Origin: Rhizophlyctis rosea
Lineage: Eukaryota; Chytridiomycota; Chytridiomycetes; Rhizophlyctidales; Rhizophlyctidaceae
Assembly: GCA_027596075.1 (NCBI GenBank)
Contig: JADGJC010000461.1
Span: forward strand, 8,749-25,207
Direction of reading: 5' to 3'
DNA length: 16,459 nt
Shown: piece after piece, positions 1-11,100 of the stretch
Layout of the letters: each line of letters begins with the position of its first letter
Position numbering within the stretch: position 1 is the first letter of the stretch
The notes under the pieces: model-generated
The model's input: only the letters and a program-made list of their open reading frames with translations
What the model was told of the DNA's origin: nothing
Database searches by the model: none
Made by a program: the position numbers and the translations under genes

Positions 1-233
1 CCCCCTTCTTTTCATACAGCGACTTCTCCACCGACCCGCAAGTCCGCCAAAACGTCGACACAGAATTCAACAACATCTGGCAATCACTCACGCAGGGACT
101 GGATGATCCTCTGAAGCGGTTACGGAGCACGACGAAGCAGAGGGCGGGGAGAGCTGTGGCGGGTCATGCGAGGGTGTTGAGTAATGGGGGGGAGGGGAGT
201 GATGGGGAGAGTTTGGTTAATGGGGCTGGGTGA
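1..233 (+). CDS. 3' end of an unrecognised protein gene (partial)
   Basis: The frame starting at base 3 is open to a TGA at 231-233. Bases 1-19 are pyrimidine-rich and end in TACAG, so they are probably the 3' end of an intron, with the last exon starting at base 20. Under that reading the exon encodes about 70 C-terminal residues: a start with D-F-S-T-D-P-Q-V, a Trp-containing stretch (N-N-I-W-Q-S-L), a basic region (K-R-L-R-S-T-T-K-Q-R), then a low-complexity Gly/Ser/Glu tail ending N-G-A-G. Third positions are C-rich at the left and G-rich at the right, as in the other confident exons, which supports real coding. No signal peptide, membrane segment or recognisable domain is visible in this piece. 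I cannot name the protein. The rest lies off the left edge. Confidence 0.6.
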   Translation, partial: PFFSYSDFSTDPQVRQNVDTEFNNIWQSLTQGLDDPLKRLRSTTKQRAGRAVAGHARVLSNGGEGSDGESLVNGAG

Positions 234-1003
234 TGGTGAAGGAGGGGAGACTGAGGTATGGAGAGAAGGAAGGGAGAGGAGGAGGGGAGGAGTTGATACC
301 TTTTTGATAGACCTTTGTGAATATGTGGTGTATATGTTCTTTCTGTGTTTGTTAACATTGTCAGTTGTTTACATTGTTGAAATTGCGCCAGGTAAGGTAT
401 TTTCTGTGCCTTGAGGCGCACCAAGGAATCAGGACAAGACCTTTAGATGCTGTGGAACCCTGTCGCGCATCTTCCCATCACTTGTGTGGGTACACTTTTT
501 CGCTCTTGCTCTGATACGAGCCAATGTGAGCCTGACTATTTATGATGAACGTTTAACCAAGTGCGCGGAGGAATGTGACTAATGACACTCATTCCATGTG
601 AGATCCGCAATCACATAACAAATTCGTCGTACGAGGTATGTTCAATCTTTTTGTTTTTTCTCCTTTGTGTTCCTTTCGTTGGTCTCTTTTGTTGGGCTTG
701 GCGTCGCCATTCTTTGCATCAATGAGCACCATCCCTTACTGAACTGCAAACAACAATAGGGTGGTGCCCAGCACTCGAAGTCCACCTCAGGTGACGAGGC
801 ACTGACTTTTCTTTTGCGCTACCAGATGGACGCGCAGATACTTGGATCAGGATATTGGTGAAGCTATTGTGCGGTCTTCAGCAATACTTGACCCATCCGT
901 CCCAAGGTTCCTGGAACGACTCGATCGCGTGCCCTTGTAATATGGTCACTAATCGTTTCTTTTTGAACTTCAGAAGGTTAGAAATACATCAAGACATGGG
1001 AAA
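234..1003. other. Gene-free stretch: 3' flank of the left gene and intergenic DNA
   Basis: The first 60-70 bases after the stop are G-rich with runs of GGGG/GAGG, continuing the composition of the preceding exon, so they are probably 3' UTR. TATATG-type sequence near 330 could help 3'-end formation, but there is no AATAAA. From about 400 on, the sequence has mixed composition with frequent stops in all frames. I see no supported gene, RNA gene or repeat here. Confidence 0.5.
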
Positions 1004-1267
1004 ATGAGTGGAATGACTCCTAGGACTGCAGGACAACCTGCGGAACCAGATCCTTCTGCCTGGTATACGTCGAGCCCCGGTTTTGTAAGTACTCTTAGAA
1101 CTACAATCTGCCTTACGGATGTTGGCACTGCACAAGTCTCGCTTTCAATTGACGAGTGCTTCACTCAGTTGTGCCAGTGGAAATCACGGGAGGATGATGT
1201 GCGGTTGAGCAGTAACAGGGCATCCAAGAATCTGACATCCGAAAGTGCGATGGACGAGAGTTGTTGA
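1004..1267 (+). CDS. Doubtful small gene with an optional in-frame intron
   Basis: An ATG at 1004 (A at -3) opens an 87-codon frame to a TGA at 1265-1267. A strong donor, GTAAGT, lies at 1085, and an acceptor ending CACTCAG ends at 1168. The implied intron is 84 nt, is typical in size for this window, and is a multiple of three with no in-frame stop. The unspliced product would be 87 residues and the spliced one 59, both ending M-D-E-S-C. The N-terminus (M-S-G-M-T-P-R) is Pro/Ser-rich with no signal peptide or membrane segment. I recognise no family. Codon bias is weaker than in the confident genes, and the ORF may be chance or the 5' end of a decayed gene. Confidence 0.2.
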   Translation: MSGMTPRTAGQPAEPDPSAWYTSSPGFVSTLRTTICLTDVGTAQVSLSIDECFTQLCQWKSREDDVRLSSNRASKNLTSESAMDESC

Positions 1268-1930
1268 TATCGTTTTATTTTTGCGATTCCCGACGCAAGG
1301 TTCAAAAATGGGGAGGACCTATCAAGAACATAGAGAAGGCGTCAACCGTCGGCCGACTAAAAAGCACAACCCTTGGACAGAGAATCGCAAATTCAAACAT
1401 TCAATCTCTGCCCCTCACGCAGGCACATCGAGATATTGTTTCTTGGACTGGCGATATACCATGATCTCCTAGGACGTGACCATTGGAAACCATCATATGA
1501 AATAACAGTAGCAAAATCCATGTCATCCGGGATGATGTGGCCCTTCAAATATGGCCATGCGCCTCCAATGGCCTCCCTTTCAGTATTCTGACTTTTCCGT
1601 TAAAAATGCTGATGGGATTCAGGGATTTGACGAACAACTTAGGGGGCTTTGAAATGACCCTGAACCGGAAAAGAAGGAAACAGGATATTGAGAAAAGTCA
1701 GATGTTCTAACTGCAACACGAGCTGCAGACCAAAATTCTCCCTTGACGAGTCAATGTGGCATATTAATCTGATTTCGTCAAGCGCAACTCCGAGTATAGT
1801 CAGTATGGTGTCTACCTTAGACTTTGAACGAAGCATACAGTTGCACACGCAAGATGCGGTGTGGAGATCTGCAATGGTCAGCCAACCCTGCCGTTATCAG
1901 GTGACACTCAGCATTGTCCTACAAAAATCC
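1268..1930. other. Gene-free stretch
   Basis: Only short overlapping frames of up to about 100 codons occur on both strands. None has a consistent third-position bias or a recognisable motif. I see no repeat, RNA gene or promoter that I can support. Confidence 0.4.
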
Positions 1931-2022
1931 TATTGGTATGTCTCAAATTATCTTGAAGAAATCCCAGCGAGGAAAATATTGGTATGTCTCAGGTTATCTT
2001 GAAGAAATTCCAGCGAGGAAAA
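1931..2022 (+). repeat. 46-bp direct tandem duplication, two copies
   Basis: Bases 1931-1976 and 1977-2022 are adjacent copies of the same 46-bp unit, beginning TATTGGTATGTCTCA and ending CCAGCGAGGAAAA. They differ at three positions (AA/GG in the middle and one C/T). The unit length is not a multiple of three, so the copies read in different frames. That argues against a coding repeat and fits a recent local slippage or duplication in non-coding DNA. Confidence 0.9.
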
Positions 2023-5000
2023 TGGCCAACAACCCCGTGAAGCTGCATCTTCTCACTATGTGCGTGAGTTGCGCAACACAATGTACGCTTCTCGTTTCCT
2101 CCGTCGCATTCTTCATCATATGCAATATGGTAAAATACGAACAGCCCACGTTGACAGGAATGACTTCCAACAAATGGTATGATCACCTTGCAGACACTCG
2201 GTGCATGCAATACTCCTGCCTTTGTGCCAATTCTTTTTCTCTTGCGTTCAAATCAGTTCCATTCACGCTTTGCACCCAATATCATATCTCACCCTACACG
2301 GTACCGTTCTTCATGAGTATTGTCCTTCGCCACTCAGGCCGTCGCCCAAATGTCACAACCATGGATGAAGCCTTTCAAATGGTTTCGGTCCCTTCACCTT
2401 TTGCCTCTTCATTATAGAAAAAGTTCAAACCAATGCCCAATTGACAACACATCTGCTAACATCCGGCTATGGCATGACGAGTATGGATTAAAATATACCA
2501 TCGCCCGCAATTCAACAGGATGGTTTGGTTACCACTCCATAAATGGAACCATCAACATTGGTCCCTGGACAAGAGGATCCTTTGTTTTTTCTTTCGTCAC
2601 CGTGGACCAAGTCGGAGCATTTGAGAACAATCCCAGGATTGGACTGAGCAAAAGCAAACCGTACGTGAACTGTATACACATTGGGCACCTTGACTGCAAC
2701 AGGCAAATGAGGTCGCTGTCTCCTCCCTCATCATACCTACTCATTTCCGGATGGTGCGCAAGTTGACAGTCGGCGGGAATCTCGGCAAGGGGTGTCCATT
2801 CACGTTGCTTAGGTTGATATCGGATATTACATCGTCGCGAAGTATCAGAGCAGCAGGAACGGGCAAATCATCGGAACCAATCGCCTACCTATTGTGGATG
2901 CTCAAGTAAAATTTCCTTTTTCAGCTCCTGAAGTGGTCAGAGTGCACGCAGAAGCAAAGAAGTTATGCTTGGCTCCTCAGGAGCTGAGACGCCAACTACG
3001 CCAGACGCAGTCAGTATTGGAAGTGCGCCAACCTAACTTGTTCACCCACCTTTCCAATTTTGGCATGTCCCGATCATTTTTGCTTTGTTATATCCTTTAG
3101 CCCAATGGAGTCAAGATATATATGACAGGATCTGCAGAAAGGGATTGAAACGGATGTTGACATTGGTTCACCCATTCGTCCTGGAAGCGTCACGCCATCC
3201 CGTTGGACAATAGAGACATTGTCGAGCAGCTTTTTGTCCCTCAACCCGGGTCCCTTTTGCTGTCGCTACCAATAGGTTGAGATTGATCACCCTTCTTTGG
3301 AGGGCCGCACAAGGCCTTGGCACGTCTTGGATGTTGGTTTCCCATGCGGATATCGATATGAGCCTGAAAGCAGACCAAACACTCAAAAGGGGCATTCGCG
3401 GATTGGCCTTTCATCTCAACCGATTCCGTAAGGTATGAAATTCCAATATCAAGTTGGGCGAAAACATGACCTAAGGGGAAAGACCGCGAAGAACAGGTAT
3501 GAGGTCCGGCAATGGTGGGTTCCTGACACTCATCCCATTAGCGGCATCAGGGCTGCCATATTCCAAAGGGCTGGGAGACATTTTTCCTCCTGCATTTCCT
3601 TTGCACTCCGCTGAAATCGTCCCTCAGCCCCCCCCTAACACAGCATCCCTTGCTGATTGAAGTCACGGTTGGCTCCGCGACACACCTTTCGCAAAATGTC
3701 GAATCTTGCAGTAGGCCGTGATACTCAAGATATTATCTTTTTCTTCCCAAATATCAGAATTGCAGGCAAGGAGACGCTGAAAGATCAGGATAAAACCATT
3801 GATTGTCATTGAAGGCTACACCACATGCATAGCCTGATAGTTCATGGAGAACTGAGTGAAATCGTGCCACCCCGTTCCCCTTTCTTCTTGGGCACCAACT
3901 TTGATTGCCATTAATGCATGGCGCTTTGGGATTATGTCCAAGGCCGTCAATGCTGATCGGTTTTTGTTTTGTTTTACACTCCTTCTTGACCACCAGTATG
4001 GTCGAACGTGTCGGAGCTGTTGAAAGCGTTGGACGGGTTGGAATCATGAGTCTTAGCAATAAATGGGCCAAAGAGATTTGGATTCGCTTCACCGGAACGT
4101 AAAGGCATTGGAGGGACTACTCCCATTGGCTGCATCAGAACCCCCACTTCTTTCTTCAGTGTTCCTTCACTTCCTTCCGCGTGTTAGCTTATCCTTCTTG
4201 AGCGACACCGAACGTAGGGATGGACGTTCATTCTACTTAGCCACATGAACCGACTGAGGTATCATCATAAGGACATCCTCCCTGAGGGACCCACCTTCAC
4301 CATCGGCCATTGCTGGGATCGAGCTTGCCTTTCACGCTCTCAAAAATGGCAAAAATTTCGATGAAATAAAAGTCCCGCTTTCACAGCTACATCACTCTCC
4401 TGCCGAACGAATTAAGGCAAGAGGTATTGAACACTGGTCTTGTACTGCGATCATAAACCCGAGATGAAGTACAACTTGAGGCTTCGTTTGTTTGACTCGG
4501 AAGCATAGAAAGAGACAGGGGCCGTCTCCCTGACGACCGCCGCTGACCACGGTCACCGTGGGCAGGAGTGGTAAGGCAGAGAGGCAATCCCAGGCAGATG
4601 TCCAGATGCAATGCAGCAATTGTCGGCATTGTTTTCCTGCTTTCGAGGAAGAAGTGGAACACTTAATGTGGAACGAGATGTACAGTAAGTGGATACACCG
4701 CGTGTTCTGTGTTTTCCTCCCCTCGCCACTGTTTCAGGCGCTGCTGATATACTTGTCATTGGCGGATCAGCGAGCTTTGAGAAGCATTACATATCCACCC
4801 GGCTATCCTGTCCTTTTTCTTCCAGTCATGACACGGCCGGGATGTCATAATGTCGCGTTGTTGTATGCAACTTCTCTGGGCGAGAACGGATCGTGAAACT
4901 GGAAGTCTCAAACGGATGAAGAGGTCATTCACTCGTTGGCATGGCGGTTGACGGATATTGTTCTCACTTTCGGCTCCCATTCAAATCCAGCGCACTTATG

Positions 5001-5914
5001 AAAAAGTGAAGGGGCTGCTGGTCTGATATTAGTGTTCCGCCGTGTCGTACTGAAAGCGTTTTTTCGAGTGTAGATCTGATCAGAGAAGTCATTTGGGATG
5101 TGGATGATTTTTGCAACCGAAGAGAGTAGAGTTATCCAAAGCTAAATGAAAAAGTAATTCGAGCAGTTCGGCTGTTGACATGTTGTACTGAAAGCTCAGT
5201 GCACCACTTGATCGGTATGCTTTCCAACATCTGCGTCCCTATGCCACTCCCGATACCAAGTATAATTTGTGCGGGCTGATGCAAGAAAGAAAGATGTGGG
5301 ATCAGGAAAGTTTATTCGGGACCGTGCATATTATTCCTTACCTCCCTTTGCATTGCCATAGTGGTTGACAAATCTGAGATTCAGGTGACTGCACATTGGC
5401 CGAAAAGACATAGCATAGTAAGCGAACGAAGACAACTTAATGCACTTGGACCATTGGTGGGTTTGCACTCTTTTTGTTTCAAATTTTATCAAGCGAAAAG
5501 CTTCATTCAACCAATCGATTCAATCAGAAACAGGTGACCCAAACCTCCAAGGCCATTCTATGGATGTTCGACTTCACTATGCCCTTTGCGTCAACATTCG
5601 ACTTAACATCCAACTTTGTTTGAAAAAGTCGCAACCTGACATACTGGTCGGAAAATTGAGCAAAGGTGTGTCTAATCCTTAACTGCACTTCAAAATAGCA
5701 CACATAGATTCCTCCCAAAACATGAGACAGCTGAGACCAAAGCACCATGTGTACCAGACTGACGGTATTCAATAGTCGATAGATATGAGATAAGATAAGA
5801 GAGAGAATCTGGTTACCCTTCATGTATGGATATTCTTGTCAGCACCGACTGCTATTCAGATGTACTGGCATATGGTATGCTAACCTACAAAGAGTATGCT
5901 GGATTTGAGAAAGG
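2023..5914. other. Long gene-poor intergenic region
   Basis: About 3.9 kb with no frame that I can support as a gene. The longest ATG-initiated frame runs 2350-2766 on the + strand (138 codons) but has no recognisable motif and mixed third positions. A stretch at 5039-5057 partly repeats at 5176-5195 (GTactgaaagc core). A low-complexity purine run lies near 5775-5810. The pattern of short broken frames could be an old, decayed insertion or plain intergenic DNA. I see no terminal repeats, target-site duplications or transposase motifs to decide. Confidence 0.45.
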
Positions 5915-6604
5915 CTATTGATAGACGACCTCAATGACCCCACCATCATCATTAACGAGACCATATACCGGCGCTCCAGATGGATCGTCGTCGGCGGCAG
6001 GGAAATCAGCAGTCACAACTTGGACGGGCACTGCATCGATAACGACTGCTGCATGCGGCTCCTCAGCAATGCGGACCCCACCAGAAGGACCATTGAGCAT
6101 GCCACTAGCGGGCGCTGGTGCGATCGGAAGACTACTAGGTTGTGGGGTGGAGGGTGGAGTGGGTGGGATATACGCGCCACGTGTCGGAGGCCTGCAATGC
6201 AAATGGGCGGAGCAGGTTGTTGGACCAATTTGGCAGGCCGATAGGAAGCAGGTGTAGCCAGGTCCGACGGTAGCGGGGTGTGACCAATAGCCGGCGCAGG
6301 TAGGTAGCGTTGTACCGGCTTGTGCTAAGCTTAGACCGGCGGAGGGACCGTTGAGGATGTGGCTGTAGCCGTCATTGCTGAATGTAAAGGTGGTACGACT
6401 GCCGATAGAGCTAGTGAGGAGGCCGACTTGGTAGGGGCAACTGTTGATAACGACCACAGGGTTGTTGGTGAATGTGACGACGTTGTTGGGCAGACCGGGG
6501 GCGGTGTCAACGTCAATGGGCTGTGGAATTGCCGGTGGACCTTGGGCCGAGATCACGGTGAAAAGCGTCGTGAGAAGGATCTGGGCAAGCGTGCGAACAA
6601 ACAT
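5915..6604 (-). CDS. Secreted six-cysteine protein with acidic C-terminal region
   Basis: This is a single 229-codon frame from ATG at 6604 to TAG at 5915-5917. Residues 1-20 form a clear signal peptide: a basic Arg4, a Leu/Thr/Val hydrophobic core, and a probable cut after Ala20 (V-I-S-A/Q-G). The mature protein starts with a Pro-rich stretch and then has a globular-looking region of about 45-138 with six cysteines (56, 103, 119, 124, 131, 137), enough for three disulfides. A Pro/Thr/Ser linker (138-165) is followed by an Asp/Ala/Val-rich tail with A-A-D-D-D-P. There is no GPI-like hydrophobic C-terminus and no second membrane segment, so it should be secreted or wall-associated. The N-S-C-P-Y stretch near Cys56 faintly recalls thaumatin-like proteins, but the rest does not fit and I do not assign it. 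It lies upstream-to-downstream in tandem with the receptor gene on the same strand, 1.5 kb away. Confidence 0.72.
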   Translation of the reverse strand: MFVRTLAQILLTTLFTVISAQGPPAIPQPIDVDTAPGLPNNVVTFTNNPVVVINSCPYQVGLLTSSIGSRTTFTFSNDGYSHILNGPSAGLSLAQAGTTLPTCAGYWSHPATVGPGYTCFLSACQIGPTTCSAHLHCRPPTRGAYIPPTPPSTPQPSSLPIAPAPASGMLNGPSGGVRIAEEPHAAVVIDAVPVQVVTADFPAADDDPSGAPVYGLVNDDGGVIEVVYQ

Positions 6605-8141
6605 GATTGTTGAGGTTGGTTTTTTGGAGTGCAGTGATTTGCTGCAGGTGCTTAGGTGATCAGGCGTAATGCCTTAAAAGACTGAAGGTGCAAAAAAGTG
6701 TAAACCGCTTTAAATTCACAATCACAGACGGTCAGGAGAGTGCTAGGCGATGGAGCGGTTTTATACTATTCTCCAAATGTGTGACGCCCTCATTCTATGA
6801 AGTGGAGTGTTCCAGATCAACCAAGGCTGACACTGCATTATCGTTGTGCATTGAAAGAAATGAGTTCCAAAATCGCCAGAACACACTTGTTTCATGCTGA
6901 GATAAGAAAGGAGCTGACTATCACCATCCCCCATGTTGGACGAGCAAGGTTTGCAACCTCCACCTTCCCATTCTCTTGAGGCTTTGAACTCTTTAGCTTT
7001 CTTGCAAAGTATTCAAACATTTGATTGAAGGCGTGACGATGTTTCTGTTTCAGAGCACCCGCGCTTTGTCACACCGATCTGACCGAATCATTCCTTTGAG
7101 CCATTTGCTGGGACCAGTCGAGCAATGATCCCTTCCCAGATTCATCAATCAGTCATCCGATCAACAACAGGGTGAGCCGTGCAGCAATGCAAGCTTGCAA
7201 TGTTGTCTTGAACACCTCGTTCCAAACGTTCAAAAGGAAAATGAGGCACGGGAACCAGCATATGCTGCAGATCACTGCTACCAACTCAGCATGTCATCTG
7301 AAGCGTACACCGCATCCGTAGCCGTGATCGCGTGTGGAACCAACCCGTTTCCAGATGCAGCAGCTTATCGTCTCGACCCTTTTTTGCTTCTTCATGAACT
7401 GGCGGGATATTGGCCAGCGAGTTGTGAAGCATTTAGGATGACAATAACTTGAGGTTCGGCTATGTACGCGGGCCATGCATTCGTATATCTAATCGGCTTA
7501 CACTGTTTTTGCGCTCTCTTATCTACACCACAAGGTGCGGATTACTCTTCGACTGGCAAGTGGGAGGGATTTTCATCGCATATTGACGACTAGTCCGACA
7601 CGAGGAAGCCGTGTCCTCCTTGGATTTCTTTGGCTATCATTTTTTCGCCTCAAAGCTCTTTGGCTCAACGTTCTTTGACATCTGTGGCTCAAATGACAAA
7701 AATCAATGCGGACATTGTGGTTCATTTGATGTCCGGCTGGACTCTGGAACAGACGACCTCACTAGCTAATGTTGACCACTGATTGATTGATACTCAATGA
7801 GCATAAAGAACCACTGCAGGTCACTACCGCAGACATAAATGTCCCGCCAAAGTAAAAGCGAAATAATAATGCCCCACATGAGCAATTTGGAAGTCTCAAG
7901 TACACCAGCATTTGAGTCCCGGTCATTCAGGACTAATGAGTCCCGGCTGGAGTTGGGAGTTAGAAAGCAGCAATCACTGACAATGCGCAACCTGCGAACA
8001 TTCCGCTGTGTCCCGCGTCAAATGTTGTAGTTTGTAAGACCTCTGTATTGACTTCACAAGCATAGAAACCAGTCACGCTAGCAAGCTATATACAAATTCC
8101 AAATCTATCACTCACTCCGCAAATTCCCCTTCCCTCCCCAA
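6605..8141. other. Intergenic region between the secreted-protein gene and the receptor gene
   Basis: It contains the promoter side of the secreted-protein gene (right of 6604) and the 3' flank of the - strand receptor (left of 8142). A TTTGTATATAG stretch on the - strand within about 60 bp of the receptor stop could serve as a 3'-end efficiency element; no AATAAA is seen. Around 7630-7700 the phrase TTTGGCT(C/A) recurs several times, a weak local repeat. Frames up to 85 codons (7195-7452, +) show no motif. I see no RNA gene. Confidence 0.45.
6759..6765 (-). promoter_or_regulatory. Possible TATA box of the secreted-protein gene
   Basis: The - strand reads TATAAAA here, in the context AGTATAAAACCG. 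It lies 155-161 bp upstream of the ATG at 6604. The spacing allows a 5' UTR of about 120 nt. Only the motif and its position support this. Confidence 0.35.
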
Positions 8142-11100
8142 TCAATCCAAAAACTCCACATTCTCCCACCCAGTCATAGCACTAACAACCTTACCGAACG
8201 CCTCCTTAATCCCCTCACTACTAGCATCCGCACTAACAAACAGCCCACCACCCTGACTCGCCGCACACGCGACCTTAATCTCCTCCGCATTCGGAACCGG
8301 ACCAACCGTAATAACCGCCAACGTAATCCCCGAATCCTTCACCTCCTTCAAAATTTTCTGATACGCCCCCCTTTGACTAGCATTATCCCCACCATCCGTC
8401 AACGCAATGATCCACTTCGCCTTCCCATCCGTCACTTTGCTGGAGCTTCTCTTCACAGTTTCGAGCGTCTGAAGAAGCGCGTCCCAGAAGGCCGTTCCAC
8501 CCCAATTGTTCTGGGCCGTTTTGATGTCTTTGAGCATTTTAGGGAGGGTGAGGTGGTCTTTCACGGTTGGGGGGAAGATTTCGCGGGTGTAGTTGTCGAA
8601 GACGAGGAGGGAGACGCTGTCGCCGTCTTGGACGTATTCGCTTAGGATGGTGGTTAGGCAGGTTCGGCAGGTGCGGATGAAGGAGCCGGACATTGAGCCT
8701 GAGACGTCGAGGACCAAGGAGAGGTGTCTCGCTACCATATTGCTCAATGACACCGTGAAAGAGCGAACACCACCGTCCTTGTCCTTGCCCTTGCCGGCTG
8801 CATCGACCACTCTTGTACCGAAGATGGGAGCGGCGACTTCTGATATCGTCTTTGCGAGGTTGGGGCGGTTGATCTCTGGTAGGGCGCAGAGGTAGATGAT
8901 GCGTTCGACGGCGTAGCGTTGGATGTTGCGGACGATGGTTTTGTGTTTTTGGAGGACGTAGGTGTACCATGCGATGGCGTCGGCGGGCTTGTTGTTGGCT
9001 TCGGCGAGCATACCACGGGACATGCACACTAGGAGGAGCCGTGCAGTGAGTTAGTGATTGTAGCGATATAACAGGCTGAAGTTTCGCATTGTATCCTTAC
9101 CATATTGTAGTGGAACATCCTTCCCCTTAGCCTTGACAAAGTCATACGCATCCTGGATGAGTTCTTCGGCTTCGTGTATGCGGTTCCGTTCGATGTAGAG
9201 CTGACCAAGATTGCTGGCTGCTTGCGCCATGCCGTCCTGTAGGTGAAATATATCAATGAGCAAACAGATACATCGGGAATAGCTCTCCTGTCATAGATCA
9301 ATGTACCATATTATCGATAGCCCTGTGCAACGCCATCGCCTCCTTCAACAACCTCTCCGCCTCCGCAGCATTCACATCAGTCAAGGGCTTCTGATCCTTA
9401 TACAAAGCCCCCAAATTCGCCACCCTGTTCGCCCTCGCAATCTCAAACCCTCTCTTCTTCTCCATATCCAACTCCCTCTCCGCCAGCACCTTAGCATTAT
9501 CTATCGCCGCCTCGTAGTTCGTCTTGGAGTCAACAAAGTGCCCCTGCATCTGCTTGTACACGTTCCCCTTGTTGTTGAGACAAACACCCAACCCGCGCTC
9601 GTTATTCATGTCCCGCATGAGGCGCTCGGCCGCTTCGTAGTTTCGCAGAGCTTTTTGGAGGTCGCCGCCGTAGTAGGCTTCGTTACCAAATCGAATGGCG
9701 ATGACGAGGCCGCGGATGGATTTTTGGATTGCGTCGATGTCTCGGGCTACGCCGCGGCTTTCCAGGTCGACTGAGTTCACTGAGGGACGGCGACCGCCAA
9801 CTTCTACGGAGAGGTCGTTGTCCTTGAGACGCGAAAGAACGAGGATGAGGTCGTGGATTGGGGTGAGGATGCGTTGTGTTGAGCGGCGGATGTAGATGTA
9901 TGCCAGGGTGGTGAGGAGGATGAGGAGGATGATTTGGATTGATAGAGAGATGATCATGGCTTTTTGGACGCGGCCCAGGAGAGAGTTGGAAAGAGCGTTG
10001 ATGGCGGATGTTGGAGCAGTCACTACCACGTAGAGGTTTGTACTAATACGGAGAAGGATAAGACATCATTAGCATATCTTATAATGACAACGACTGATGA
10101 ACTGACAATATACACGTACCCATTGATGGCAGCAGCACTCATAGCCCATTCCTGTCCATTCTTTTGCATCGTCACATACCCACTACCAGATCCCCGAGCC
10201 TGCACCAACCCCTTCACCTGCCCCAAAAAGTCGTTCAACTTGTTCTGGTCACCGCCAAATTCCAGGAGGCCAACACTCGTGGGCCGGGCGTAGATGTCCA
10301 CACCATTCAATCGGTCTTCAGGATAAAGGATCACCGTCCCATCATCCTTGATCATGAACACGTAGCCTCCTTCTACCATAGCGCTCCTCATCAATGCATC
10401 TCTCAGCGTGTCGACGCGTACGGCAATAGAGAAGACTCCAGCAACGGAGGAAGAGGAAGCGAATGCTTGTGCAACGGTGATGTGGATCTTCCCCGTCGTT
10501 GTTGAACGGTACGGCGAAGTGATGACGAGTGGACCGAGACCGGTAGAGAGTGTGGAGGAGTTGGCATTCGCTGCCGCAAGAGCTTGCGTGTACCAGATAC
10601 GGCAATTGGGAATGTAACCCTGGGCGTCCTTGTACTGCTGGGGTGCCCAGGTCTCATTGCATACGAGTTGGTTGCGCGGGTTGGTCTATATTTTAAATGG
10701 ATGGGTAGCATCAGTAACTTTATAGCAGGGATCAACCCGTGAAGTTAAGGGATGCCTACCTTCGCCAAATTGTACTGATACGGGTATTGTCTCCATTCGG
10801 TATTCTCAAAGCCGATTTGTAGTGCTTGGAAGGGTGACTGTGGTCCGTGGCGATCAGAATCATTCTGATAACATTCTCCTTTCCCTCAGAACCATCTACA
10901 AACCTGAGGTGTGGCCTTATTCCAGTAAATAGCTCTGAAAGGGTCATCCAATGTGGTGAAATTGTCCGTTCCAAGCGCATTGAATTGAGCCAACGTCGTC
11001 ACGTTATTCTGATAGAACTGCGATACGAGGTTTTGGTTGGCAGGTAATGGCGGGTCAACCGCATTACCCGATGCATCGAGGAGTTGGGCAGCGAAGTACT

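Noticed and set aside
2350..2766. 138-codon + strand ORF, the longest in the left region
   Set aside because: No recognisable motif, no signal peptide, weak third-position bias, and no clear promoter; kept only as part of the gene-poor region.
4250..4330. Apparent inverted similarity to about 16260-16331 (ATCATCAT and GAGG-ACCC blocks)
   Set aside because: Matches are short, gapped and low in complexity; without an alignment score it cannot be told from chance.
4558..4896. 112-codon + strand ORF with a C-x-x-C-x-x-x-C stretch
   Set aside because: The cysteines alone do not define a zinc finger, the rest looks random, and opposite-strand frames of similar length overlap it.
6192..6268. Possible 77-nt GT-AG intron inside the secreted-protein gene
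   Set aside because: The donor (GTCGGA) is poor, removal would shift the frame, and the unspliced frame stays open with evenly spaced cysteines to the stop.
8539..9027. Second long minus-strand frame (162 codons, Arg/His/Pro-rich) over the VWA exon
   Set aside because: It is an alternate-frame shadow of the C-rich start of the VWA/TPR exon; composition, not motifs, keeps it open.
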